Below, one piece after another: positions 1-5,854 of a stretch of DNA of 8,884 nt (its first letter is position 1; the number at the start of each line of letters is the position of its first letter). A model generated the notes under the pieces. That model worked only from the letters and a program-made list of their open reading frames with translations, was not told where the DNA came from and did not search any database. This DNA is from an uncultured Ruminococcus sp. (lineage in GTDB: Bacteria; Bacillota; Clostridia; Oscillospirales; Acutalibacteraceae): NCBI GenBank assembly GCA_945632055.1, contig CALZCU010000021.1, positions 1 through 8,884 of the forward strand, given 5' to 3'. Made by a program: the position numbers and the translations under genes.

Positions 1-438
1 GGCAGCGGAATGAACGAGCTGCTGGACGAGCTGAAAAAGCAGTCAAGCGAGGGAGGACATTATTTTGACGACGACACCCTCACCGACCAGCCCGAAAGAG
101 TAATAGTTTCGGAGATTATTCGTGAAAAGATTTTAAGGCTCTGCGACAAGGAAATTCCCCACGGAACGGCTGTCGTAATCGAAAAGATGAAAACGAGGGA
201 GAACGGAATCCTCGATATTGACGCAACAATTTTCTGTGAGAGAGATACTCACAAGCGAATCATAATAGGAAAAGGCGGAGAAATGCTGAAAAAAATCAGC
301 ACCTTCGCCCGCCAGGACATTGAAAACTTCTTTGACTGCAAGGTGTTTTTGCAGACTTGGGTAAAGGTCAAGGAGGATTGGCGCAACAGAGCGCAGATTT
401 TGCAGAATTTCGGCTACGATGAGAAGAACTTCGACTGA
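1..438 (+). CDS. era: GTPase Era, C-terminal part (5' end outside window)
   Basis: Era is a GTP-binding protein that binds the 3' end of 16S rRNA and helps mature the 30S subunit. Only the last ~145 residues are present; the reading frame is open from base 1, so the ATG at 10 is an internal Met and the G1-G4 GTP-binding motifs lie upstream of the window. The visible part starts at the end of the G domain (GSGMNELLDEL), followed by the linker with SEIIREKIL and EIPHGTAV. The type II KH domain follows, with the RNA-binding signature IIIGKGGEMLKKI and the closing strand WVKVKEDWRN, and the protein ends shortly after, as Era normally does. In Bacillus, era is followed by yqzL and recO. The same order holds here, except that a transposase gene sits between era and yqzL. 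No clear terminator follows the stop codon, so read-through into the insert is plausible. Confidence 0.95.
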   Translation, partial: GSGMNELLDELKKQSSEGGHYFDDDTLTDQPERVIVSEIIREKILRLCDKEIPHGTAVVIEKMKTRENGILDIDATIFCERDTHKRIIIGKGGEMLKKISTFARQDIENFFDCKVFLQTWVKVKEDWRNRAQILQNFGYDEKNFD

Positions 439-501
439 TAAAATGAAAATGTTTTTGAGTAAGGCGGTTCGATTTTAAGAAGACCGTTATTTATGAATTG
501 T

Positions 502-529
502 GTAGGGAACGACCCCTGTGTCGTTCCTA
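502..529 (+). repeat. REP element (GTAG + 8-bp hairpin) upstream of the RAYT gene
   Basis: GTAG (502-505) is followed directly by a perfect stem GGAACGAC (506-513) / GTCGTTCC (520-527) with loop CCCTGT. A GTAG tetranucleotide at the 5' foot of a hairpin is the known architecture of REP sequences recognised by REP-associated tyrosine transposases. The element ends 14 nt before the transposase ribosome binding site. The whole 28-nt sequence occurs again, perfectly inverted, at 813-840. Confidence 0.85.
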
Positions 530-556
530 ATGGCTTAAATATCGAGGTGAGATTTC

Positions 557-1051
557 ATGCCTTTCTTTAGCAGAAAACCGCAACGCCTGAAAAATTATGA
601 TTATTCACAGAATAATGCGTATTTTCTCACTGTATGCACGCAAAATAAAAAGCATATTTTAGGCACTGTTTTACACGGTGAAATAATTTTAAGTGAGTTT
701 GGCAAACAAGTTGATAATCGTATTTTGAACATCGAAAAAAAGTACCAAGTCAATATTGAAAATTATGTAATTATGCCTAATCATATCCACATATTACTTT
801 TGCTTGACAGAATAGGAACGACACAGGGGTCGTTCCCTACGGTTTCTCGTATAATGCAGGAACTGAAATCTGTAACAACTTTAGACTACATTAATGGTGT
901 TAAATCCGGTTTGTATGAACCGTTTGAAAACAAAATCTGGCAAAAATCATTTCACGACCACATTATCAGAAACAAAAATGATTATCTGAAAATCTGGGAA
1001 TACATTGAAAACAATCCTATCAAATGGGATTTGGATTGTTACTATTGCTAA
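557..1051 (+). CDS. REP-associated tyrosine transposase (RAYT, Y1_Tnp/HUH family)
   Basis: This 164-residue protein is a single-strand DNA nuclease of the IS200/RAYT type, which nicks and joins DNA at REP hairpins through a 5'-phosphotyrosine. The N-terminal YFLTVCTQNKKHIL strand is typical of the family. The metal-binding HUH motif is His76-Ile-His78 in MPNHIHILLL. The C-terminal helix has WQKSFHDHIIRN (about 128-139) and EYIENNP, where Tyr149 is the probable catalytic tyrosine. Length is within the usual range and no frameshift is visible, so the gene looks intact. The start is fixed by GAGGTGA (544-550), 6 nt before ATG. Residues 87-95 (GTTQGSFPT) are encoded by an inverted REP copy. The gene is visibly more A+T-rich than era, recO or mutS2, which suggests acquisition. 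It lies within the era-yqzL-recO cluster. RAYTs are usually single-copy and non-mobile themselves, so it may be domesticated rather than an active insertion sequence. Confidence 0.93.
   Translation: MPFFSRKPQRLKNYDYSQNNAYFLTVCTQNKKHILGTVLHGEIILSEFGKQVDNRILNIEKKYQVNIENYVIMPNHIHILLLLDRIGTTQGSFPTVSRIMQELKSVTTLDYINGVKSGLYEPFENKIWQKSFHDHIIRNKNDYLKIWEYIENNPIKWDLDCYYC
813..840 (-). repeat. Inverted REP copy inside the RAYT coding sequence
   Basis: This is the exact reverse complement of 502-529 over 28 nt, with GTAG on the minus strand at 840-837 and stem arms at 815-822 and 829-836. It is read in frame as residues 87-95 of the transposase, between the HUH strand and the next helix (TVSRIMQELK), a position where a surface loop is expected. 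The reading frame stays open through it. The facing orientation of the two copies recalls paired (BIME-like) REPs, here with one partner recruited into coding sequence. Confidence 0.88.
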
Positions 1052-1083
1052 TTTAATAATATCCATAATATACTTAATATAAT

Positions 1084-1118
1084 ACACCGCTGTCCGAAAA
1101 TAATAATTTCGGAGGTGT
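1084..1118 (+). promoter_or_regulatory. Hairpin occluding the yqzL ribosome binding site
   Basis: ACACC (1084-1088) pairs with GGTGT (1114-1118), and TCCGAAA (1093-1099) pairs with TTTCGGA (1107-1113). This gives 12 base pairs with a one-sided GCTG bulge (1089-1092) and a 7-nt loop ATAATAA. The 3' arm contains the whole Shine-Dalgarno GGAGGTG (1111-1117) of yqzL. A TATAAT hexamer lies immediately upstream (1078-1083) but has no convincing -35 box. The structure is read from the sequence; a regulatory role is inferred. It could instead be a remnant end of the inserted transposon. Confidence 0.5.
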
Positions 1119-1122
1119 TATT

Positions 1123-1296
1123 ATGGATGACTGGTATATGTGGCAGGCGTTTTTTACAACGGGAAGCGTTCTTGACTATCTTCGCTACAAGAGTATTCAG
1201 TACGCAAAGGATACCGGTGCAGACACCGTTTTAAGGGAGGAAACCGATGAAATTCCGGACGGAAGGACTTATAATCAGGGAACAGAATATCGGTGA
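1123..1296 (+). CDS. yqzL: YqzL-like small protein
   Basis: This 57-residue ORF begins MDDWYMWQAFFTTGSVLDYLRYK. It resembles the YqzL-like family: a very short protein with an aromatic N-terminus, W-x-x-F-x-x-TG and a Tyr/Lys helix, usually about 45-50 residues and encoded between era and recO in Bacillus. That is its position here. No biochemical function is firmly established for the family. The start is supported by GGAGGTG (1111-1117), 5 nt before ATG. The last 16 codons overlap the start of recO in another frame by 50 nt, and the recO ribosome binding site lies inside yqzL. Translation of the two genes may therefore be coupled. The acidic, Thr/Gly-rich tail (about residues 31-57) has no recognisable feature and could be a lineage-specific extension. 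Assignment rests on motif and synteny, not on a search. Confidence 0.75.
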   Translation: MDDWYMWQAFFTTGSVLDYLRYKSIQYAKDTGADTVLREETDEIPDGRTYNQGTEYR

Positions 1297-1990
1297 GCAG
1301 GATAAGCTCGTATTTGCCCTTACCAAATCAAACGGAGTTATAAAGGCGTTTGTCAGAGGTGCAAAGAATATTAAAAATCAGAAGTGCGCCTCAACCTCGC
1401 TGCTTTCATATTCCCGACTCACAATCTACAAGGGTCGGGACAGCTACATAATCGGAGACGCTCAGCCTATCCGCATTTTTTCAAAGCTGAGAAACGATGT
1501 TAAAAAAATGTGCCTTGCGCAGTATTTTTGCGAGCTTGCACTTACAATCTGTCCGAGGGAGCAGAAATCGGATGAGTTTCTCAGTCTTATTCTTAATTCC
1601 CTCTATCTGCTCGGCGAGGGCAAGCGGAGCGCAGAGCTGATTAAGCCCTGCTTTGAAATGCGGCTTGCAAGTATGGCTGGATATATGCCCGATTTGAGAA
1701 TGTGCAGAGGTTGCGGAGAATACTGCCCCGAAAAAATGTTTTTTCTACCAAGGCTCGGAGTGCTTGAATGTGCAGACTGCCGAAATACGGACGGTGAAAT
1801 GGCTATTGAGCTTAACCCGTCAGTGCTCACTGCTCTGCGCCACACCGTTTATGCAGACGACAGCAAGCTCTTTTCGTTTTCGCTTTCACCGCAGGGGCTT
1901 GAAACGCTTAACTGTGCAAGCGAAAGCTATTTGAAATACAGATTTGAAAAGGATTTTAAAACGCTGACATTTTACAAAATGATAAGTTAA
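1247..1990 (+). CDS. recO: DNA repair protein RecO
   Basis: RecO is the recombination mediator of the RecFOR pathway. It binds SSB-coated single-stranded DNA, anneals complementary strands and, with RecR, loads RecA at gaps. At 247 residues it is full length. The N-terminal OB fold shows the family signature EGLIIREQNIGEQDKLVFAL, then VKAF-like IKAFVRGAKN and the strand LTIYKGRDSYII. A helical domain follows from about residue 85. A four-Cys zinc site is visible as CRGC (Cys153/156) and CADC (Cys175/178), with an extra Cys160. The start is ATG 1247 with AAGGGAGG (1233-1240) 6 nt upstream. It overlaps yqzL by 50 nt and is followed after 9 nt by mutS2, so the three genes are probably one transcript. 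Confidence 0.95.
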   Translation: MKFRTEGLIIREQNIGEQDKLVFALTKSNGVIKAFVRGAKNIKNQKCASTSLLSYSRLTIYKGRDSYIIGDAQPIRIFSKLRNDVKKMCLAQYFCELALTICPREQKSDEFLSLILNSLYLLGEGKRSAELIKPCFEMRLASMAGYMPDLRMCRGCGEYCPEKMFFLPRLGVLECADCRNTDGEMAIELNPSVLTALRHTVYADDSKLFSFSLSPQGLETLNCASESYLKYRFEKDFKTLTFYKMIS

Positions 1991-1999
1991 GGATAAACT

Positions 2000-4363
2000 A
2001 TGAACAGACATTACAAAACACTTGAACTTGATAAGATACTTGAAAGGCTTGCCGGAAAGACAAATCTTGACGATGCGAGGGAGATGGCTTTAAGGCTTGA
2101 GCCTCAGTTTGATTTGAAAAAGGTACAGCTTCTTTTAAAGCAGACCGATGACGCCGTTGTGCTGAGCGGAAAGTTCGGCGCACCGTCCTTCGGGGGAGCG
2201 GTCAACTGTGCAAATCCGCTGAGAAGAGCGCAGGCAGGAGGCTGTCTTTCAACATGCGAGCTGTTGAAAATCGCACAAACGCTGAGAATTATCCGCACCG
2301 TGAAGGAGTGGAAATCAAGGTGCGCAGGCACTGAAACCTCACTTGATGTCTATTTCAGCGGACTTGTTTCAAACAAGTTTTTAGAGGAAAAAATCACCTC
2401 GGCAATTATCAGTGAGGACGAAATTGCCGACAGCGCAAGCACTGCGCTTGCGGATATCCGCCGTAAAATTCGTACGGCTTCTTCAAAGGCGAGAGAGGTG
2501 CTCGATAAAATTATCCACAGCTCGACCTACATAAAATACCTTCAGGACGCTATCGTAACACAGCGTGACGGAAGGTATGTTGTGCCGGTCAGGAGTGAAT
2601 GCAGAAATAATGTTCCCGGACTTGTTCACGATACCTCGTCAAGCGGAGCTACTGTGTTCATTGAGCCGATGGGAGTTGTTCAGGCGAACAACGATATAAA
2701 AATGCTCAAATCAAAGGAAGAGGAGGAAATCGAGCGAATCCTCTTTGAGCTTTCGGCAAATGCAGGCGATTTTGCCGACGCAATTATCAGAAGCTACAAC
2801 AATCTTGCAACCCTTAATCTGATTTTTGCAAAGGCTGACCTTGCATATTCAATGAAGGCTTCAATGCCCGTTATGAACGACAGAGGTGTTGTCGACATCA
2901 AGCAGGCAAGGCATCCGCTGATAAATAAAGACAAGGTCGTGCCTGTTGATATCGTACTCGGCAAGTCCTTTGACACGCTTGTAATAACGGGACCGAATAC
3001 GGGCGGTAAAACTGTTACGCTAAAAACGCTCGGCTTGCTCACGCTTATGGCTATGTGCGGACTTCTTGTGCCCTGCGCCGACAACAGCGAGCTTTCTGTT
3101 TTCAGAAGAGTGCTTGTTGATATCGGAGATGAGCAGAGCATTGAACAGTCGCTTTCTACATTTTCCGCTCATATGACAAACATTATTCAGATAATCAAGC
3201 TGGCAAATGCAGGCTCGCTCTGTCTTATTGATGAGCTGGGAGCAGGAACAGACCCTGTTGAGGGTGCGGCGCTTGCAATTTCAATTCTTGAAAAGCTGCG
3301 CACACGCCACGCAAAGATTGCTTCCACAACTCACTATGCTGAGCTTAAGGAATTTGCGCTCCGCACAGACGGAGTTGAAAACGGCTGTTGTGAATTTGAT
3401 GTCGCAACGCTCAAGCCAACCTACAGACTTCTTATCGGCGTTCCGGGAAAGAGCAATGCGTTTGCAATTTCAAAAAGGCTCGGAATGGACGCTGAAATTG
3501 TCGACAGGGCGCAGGAGCTTGTTTCCTCGGAGAGCAGACAGTTTGAGGATGTTGTTGAAAAGCTCGAAAAACGCAGGCAGAGCCTTGAAAAACAGCTTGA
3601 AAACGCTAACCGACTTACTGCAAAGGCAAACACCGAAAAGCAGAAGGCTGAGAACGAAATGCTCAAAGCCAAAAAGGACGCAGAAAGAGAAATTGAACAG
3701 GCAAGGCAGGAGGCTCAGCGCATAATTTCAAAGACAAGGGCGCAGGCTGACGCACTTGTAGAGGAGCTTGAAAAGGCGAGAAAAGCCAAGGATATGAGCG
3801 CAGAGGCTCGATCAAAGCTCAAAAGGGATATTGACAAGATGGAAGCGCACGCAGACCCGATTCTTGCAAAGAAAACTCCAGATGAGGAGTATAAGCTTCC
3901 CCGTCCGTTAAAGGTCGGCGACAGCGTGTTGATTTATGATATTGACAAAAATGCAACAGTTCTTGCTCCGCCAAATAAAGAGGGACTTGTTCTTGTGCAG
4001 GCAGGAATAATCAAAACGAGAGTTGACATCAAAAACCTGAGGTTGTTAAAATCTCAGAACAAGCCTGCCGCAAGTCAGTTTCCTAGCAGGAGAAATGTGC
4101 CGAGCAGAATGGATGTGCGCCCCGAAACAGAGGTTGATGTCAGAGGTGAAACTGCATTTGACGCAATCAATATTGTCGACAAGGCAATTGACAACGCTGT
4201 GTTGTCGGGCATAACAAAAATTACGATTATTCACGGCAAGGGAACAGGAGTTCTGCGCCGTGAAATCAATCAGTATTTAAAATCAAACAAAGCGGTCAAG
4301 AGCCACCGCCTCGGTGTTTTCGGCGAGGGTGAGGACGGTGTAACGATTGCAGAACTGAAATAA
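2000..4363 (+). CDS. mutS2: MutS2 family ATPase/endonuclease with Smr domain
   Basis: At 787 residues this matches the usual MutS2 length. MutS2 lacks the mismatch-recognition domain of MutS. Its established roles are suppression of homologous recombination in some bacteria and, in B. subtilis, recognition of collided ribosomes. Domains in order: core/clamp helices (about 1-300); the ABC ATPase with Walker A GPNTGGKT (331-338), signature STFSAHM (387-393), Walker B LCLIDELGAGTDP (Asp411-Glu412) and H-loop STTHYAELK (His445); a long charged coiled coil (about 510-615); a KOW-like beta segment (about 635-685); and the Smr nuclease domain with VDVRGE (712-717) and IIHGKGTGVLR (743-753). All key motifs are intact. 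The start ATG 2000 has TAAGGA (1988-1993) overlapping the recO stop codon, consistent with translational coupling. A 99-nt gap with a REP-like hairpin separates it from rimM. Confidence 0.97.
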   Translation: MNRHYKTLELDKILERLAGKTNLDDAREMALRLEPQFDLKKVQLLLKQTDDAVVLSGKFGAPSFGGAVNCANPLRRAQAGGCLSTCELLKIAQTLRIIRTVKEWKSRCAGTETSLDVYFSGLVSNKFLEEKITSAIISEDEIADSASTALADIRRKIRTASSKAREVLDKIIHSSTYIKYLQDAIVTQRDGRYVVPVRSECRNNVPGLVHDTSSSGATVFIEPMGVVQANNDIKMLKSKEEEEIERILFELSANAGDFADAIIRSYNNLATLNLIFAKADLAYSMKASMPVMNDRGVVDIKQARHPLINKDKVVPVDIVLGKSFDTLVITGPNTGGKTVTLKTLGLLTLMAMCGLLVPCADNSELSVFRRVLVDIGDEQSIEQSLSTFSAHMTNIIQIIKLANAGSLCLIDELGAGTDPVEGAALAISILEKLRTRHAKIASTTHYAELKEFALRTDGVENGCCEFDVATLKPTYRLLIGVPGKSNAFAISKRLGMDAEIVDRAQELVSSESRQFEDVVEKLEKRRQSLEKQLENANRLTAKANTEKQKAENEMLKAKKDAEREIEQARQEAQRIISKTRAQADALVEELEKARKAKDMSAEARSKLKRDIDKMEAHADPILAKKTPDEEYKLPRPLKVGDSVLIYDIDKNATVLAPPNKEGLVLVQAGIIKTRVDIKNLRLLKSQNKPAASQFPSRRNVPSRMDVRPETEVDVRGETAFDAINIVDKAIDNAVLSGITKITIIHGKGTGVLRREINQYLKSNKAVKSHRLGVFGEGEDGVTIAELK

Positions 4364-4396
4364 AAGAGTACACTTGAAACAAACTTTCACAATCTC

Positions 4397-4424
4397 GTAG
4401 GGGCGGATATTATCCGACCGTCGG
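4397..4424 (+). repeat. Second REP-like element (GTAG + imperfect hairpin) between mutS2 and rimM
   Basis: GTAG (4397-4400) is followed by GGG CGGAT ATT ATCCG ACC: a 5-bp stem (4404-4408/4412-4416), then a G-A mismatch and two more G-C pairs. An alternative hairpin CCGA-CCG-TCGG (4414-4424) overlaps its 3' arm. GTACAC (4368-4373) and GTGTAC (4424-4429) could close a 62-nt structure around it. The stem sequence differs from the REP at 502-529, but both start GTAGGG. There is no U-tract, so this is not an intrinsic terminator. A similar style of GTAGGGGCG hairpin is, from memory, dispersed in several gut Clostridia genomes; I could not check this here. Confidence 0.6.
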
Positions 4425-4462
4425 TGTACCATAGATGAAGTTTGAACAGAAAGGAGAAATTT

Positions 4463-4978
4463 ATGAAAAAGCAATACCTTGATTCGGGAAAAATCGTGGG
4501 AACACACGGCATTAAGGGCGAAGTGAGAATAGAGCCTTGGTGCGATTCTCCCGAGTTTCTGTGCGCCTTTAAAAAGCTGTATCTTGACGAAAACGGACAA
4601 AGCTTTATTGAGGTGAAATCCCGTCCTCACAAAAATATCGCCCTTGCAAAAATCAAGGGCGTTGACACAATTGAAGATGCCGAAGGGTACAGAGGAAAAA
4701 TCGTCTACATAAACCGCAATGACATTGTGCTTGACGAGGGAGTAAACTTTGTGCAGGATTTAATAGGGCTTGAGGTAAAGGACAGCGACAGCGGCAAAAT
4801 CTACGGCAAAATTACCGATGTTCTCCGTACAGGTGCAAACGATGTTTATGAGATTACCGACAGCGACAACAAAAAATACCTCGCTCCGGTAATTGACGAG
4901 GTCGTAGTGAGCATTGACATTGACGGCGGCTTTGTGCTTATTTGCCCGATGAAAGGAATATTTGACGATGAGGATTGA
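4463..4978 (+). CDS. rimM: Ribosome maturation factor RimM
   Basis: RimM binds ribosomal protein uS19 and assists late assembly of the 30S head. The 171-residue length is typical. The N-terminal RimM barrel shows GKIVGTHGIKGEVRI (9-23) and VKSRPHKNIALAKIKGV (51-67), with IEDAEGYRGKIVYI closing it. The C-terminal PRC barrel has DLIGLEV, the conserved GANDVYEI and LAPVIDEVV, ending in CPMKGIFDDED. The start is ATG 4463, 6 nt after AAGGAG (4451-4456). A TTG at 4442 in the same frame lies upstream of this binding site and is unlikely to be used. The stop codon overlaps trmD by 11 nt. The usual B. subtilis partners rpsP and rplS are absent on either side. No clear promoter is visible in the 99-nt gap upstream, so read-through from mutS2 is possible. 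Confidence 0.95.
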   Translation: MKKQYLDSGKIVGTHGIKGEVRIEPWCDSPEFLCAFKKLYLDENGQSFIEVKSRPHKNIALAKIKGVDTIEDAEGYRGKIVYINRNDIVLDEGVNFVQDLIGLEVKDSDSGKIYGKITDVLRTGANDVYEITDSDNKKYLAPVIDEVVVSIDIDGGFVLICPMKGIFDDED

Positions 4979-5651
4979 CATAATAACCTTATTCCCCGAA
5001 ATGTTTGAGCCTGTCTTAAATGAGAGCATAATCGGCAGAGCGCAGAAAAGCGGCGCAATTGAGATTGTCTGCCACCAGCTCCGTGACTATGCCTTTGACA
5101 AGCACAGGAGAGTTGACGATACTCCCTACGGCGGAGGAATGGGTATGCTTATGAAAGCCGAGCCGATTGCGCTGTGCTTTGAGGACATTTGCACTCAGAC
5201 AGGCAAAAAGCCGCATTTTGTCTATATGTCACCGCAGGGAAAAACGCTCACTCAGAAACGGCTCAGAGAGCTTGCAGATGTTGAAAATATCTGTATCCTC
5301 TGCGGTCATTATGAGGGCGTTGACCAAAGACTTCTTGATACCTTTGTTGACGAGGAGATTTCAATCGGCGACTATGTGTTGACAGGCGGCGAGCTTCCTG
5401 CAATGGTTTTTGCAGACGCACTTGCAAGAATGGTGCCGGGAGTGCTTTCAAACAACGAGTGCTTTACAGAAGAGAGCCATTTCAGCGGACTGCTTGAATA
5501 TCCGCAGTACACCAAGCCGTCCGAGTGGAGAGGGCTTGAGGTTCCCGAGGTGCTTTTGAGCGGACACCACGCAAATATCGAGAAGTGGCGGAGGGAAAAA
5601 AGCCTTGAGGTAACACAGAAAAAGCGACCTGATTTACTAAATGACAACTGA
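4968..5651 (+). CDS. trmD: tRNA (guanine37-N1)-methyltransferase TrmD
   Basis: TrmD transfers methyl from S-adenosylmethionine to N1 of G37 beside the anticodon, preventing +1 frameshifting. At 227 residues it is a little shorter than the E. coli enzyme. The N-terminal SPOUT trefoil-knot domain shows MRIDIITLFPEMF, DDTPYGGGMGM (50-60), YMSPQGKTL, LCGHYEGVDQR (111-121) and the knot loop IGDYVLTGGELPAM (133-146), which binds the methyl donor. The linker ESHFSGLLEYPQYTKP (169-184) and the C-terminal tRNA-binding domain (VPEVLLSGHHANI, then KRPDLL) follow. Glu169 occupies the place where E. coli has the general-base Asp169. ATG 4968 gives the canonical MRIDIITLF start with AAAGGA (4952-4957) upstream; the in-frame TTG at 4962 is less likely. 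The coding sequence overlaps rimM by 11 nt, indicating coupled translation. rplS does not follow. Confidence 0.96.
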   Translation: MRIDIITLFPEMFEPVLNESIIGRAQKSGAIEIVCHQLRDYAFDKHRRVDDTPYGGGMGMLMKAEPIALCFEDICTQTGKKPHFVYMSPQGKTLTQKRLRELADVENICILCGHYEGVDQRLLDTFVDEEISIGDYVLTGGELPAMVFADALARMVPGVLSNNECFTEESHFSGLLEYPQYTKPSEWRGLEVPEVLLSGHHANIEKWRREKSLEVTQKKRPDLLNDN

Positions 5652-5760
5652 TATTCGGCATTTATGTATGAAAAATTTATTAAAATACTGTAAAAATGCA
5701 CAATAAACGATTTATATTTTTGTTCACAGGTGCATATTAATACGAAATTAATTTATTGTA

Positions 5761-5789
5761 TTGACCTTGCCTGTAAAAAAGATTATAAT
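5761..5789 (+). promoter_or_regulatory. Sigma-A-type promoter of the HPr gene
   Basis: TTGACC (5761-5766), a 17-nt spacer and a perfect TATAAT (5784-5789) form a near-consensus promoter preceded by an A+T-rich stretch. Transcription would start near 5796, leaving a leader of about 59 nt. This separates the HPr gene from the rimM-trmD operon, whose last gene ends at 5651. The 109 nt before the promoter hold no gene and no clear terminator. Confidence 0.85.
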
Positions 5790-5800
5790 GTTTATAAATT

Positions 5801-5815
5801 AAGCCGATTTGGCTT
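5801..5815 (+). promoter_or_regulatory. Small 5'-leader hairpin of the HPr mRNA
   Basis: AAGCC (5801-5805) and GGCTT (5811-5815) pair around the loop GATTT, followed by TTTGTTTT. The hairpin starts only about five bases after the predicted transcription start. It resembles a miniature terminator, but it is so short and so close to the start that an mRNA-stabilising 5' stem-loop is more likely than attenuation. Confidence 0.4.
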
Positions 5816-5854
5816 TTTGTTTTAAATTCTAATATGGCAGAGAGGGTTTTCAAA

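Noticed and set aside
1052..1083. Full promoter upstream of yqzL
   Set aside because: TATAAT at 1078-1083 is perfect, but no -35-like hexamer lies 16-18 nt upstream and the region is generally A+T-rich; kept only as a note in the hairpin entry.
3207..3725. 172-codon + strand frame inside mutS2
   Set aside because: It is a shifted-frame shadow of the MutS2 ATPase and coiled coil, with a basic Ser/Arg-rich composition typical of out-of-frame translation.
4442..4462. Upstream TTG start for rimM
   Set aside because: It precedes the AAGGAG binding site that clearly serves ATG 4463, and the extra residues are not part of the usual RimM start.
5658..5699. GCATTT...AAATGC inverted repeat after trmD as a terminator
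   Set aside because: The stem is short and A+T-rich with a 30-nt loop and no U-tract, so it is not a credible intrinsic terminator.
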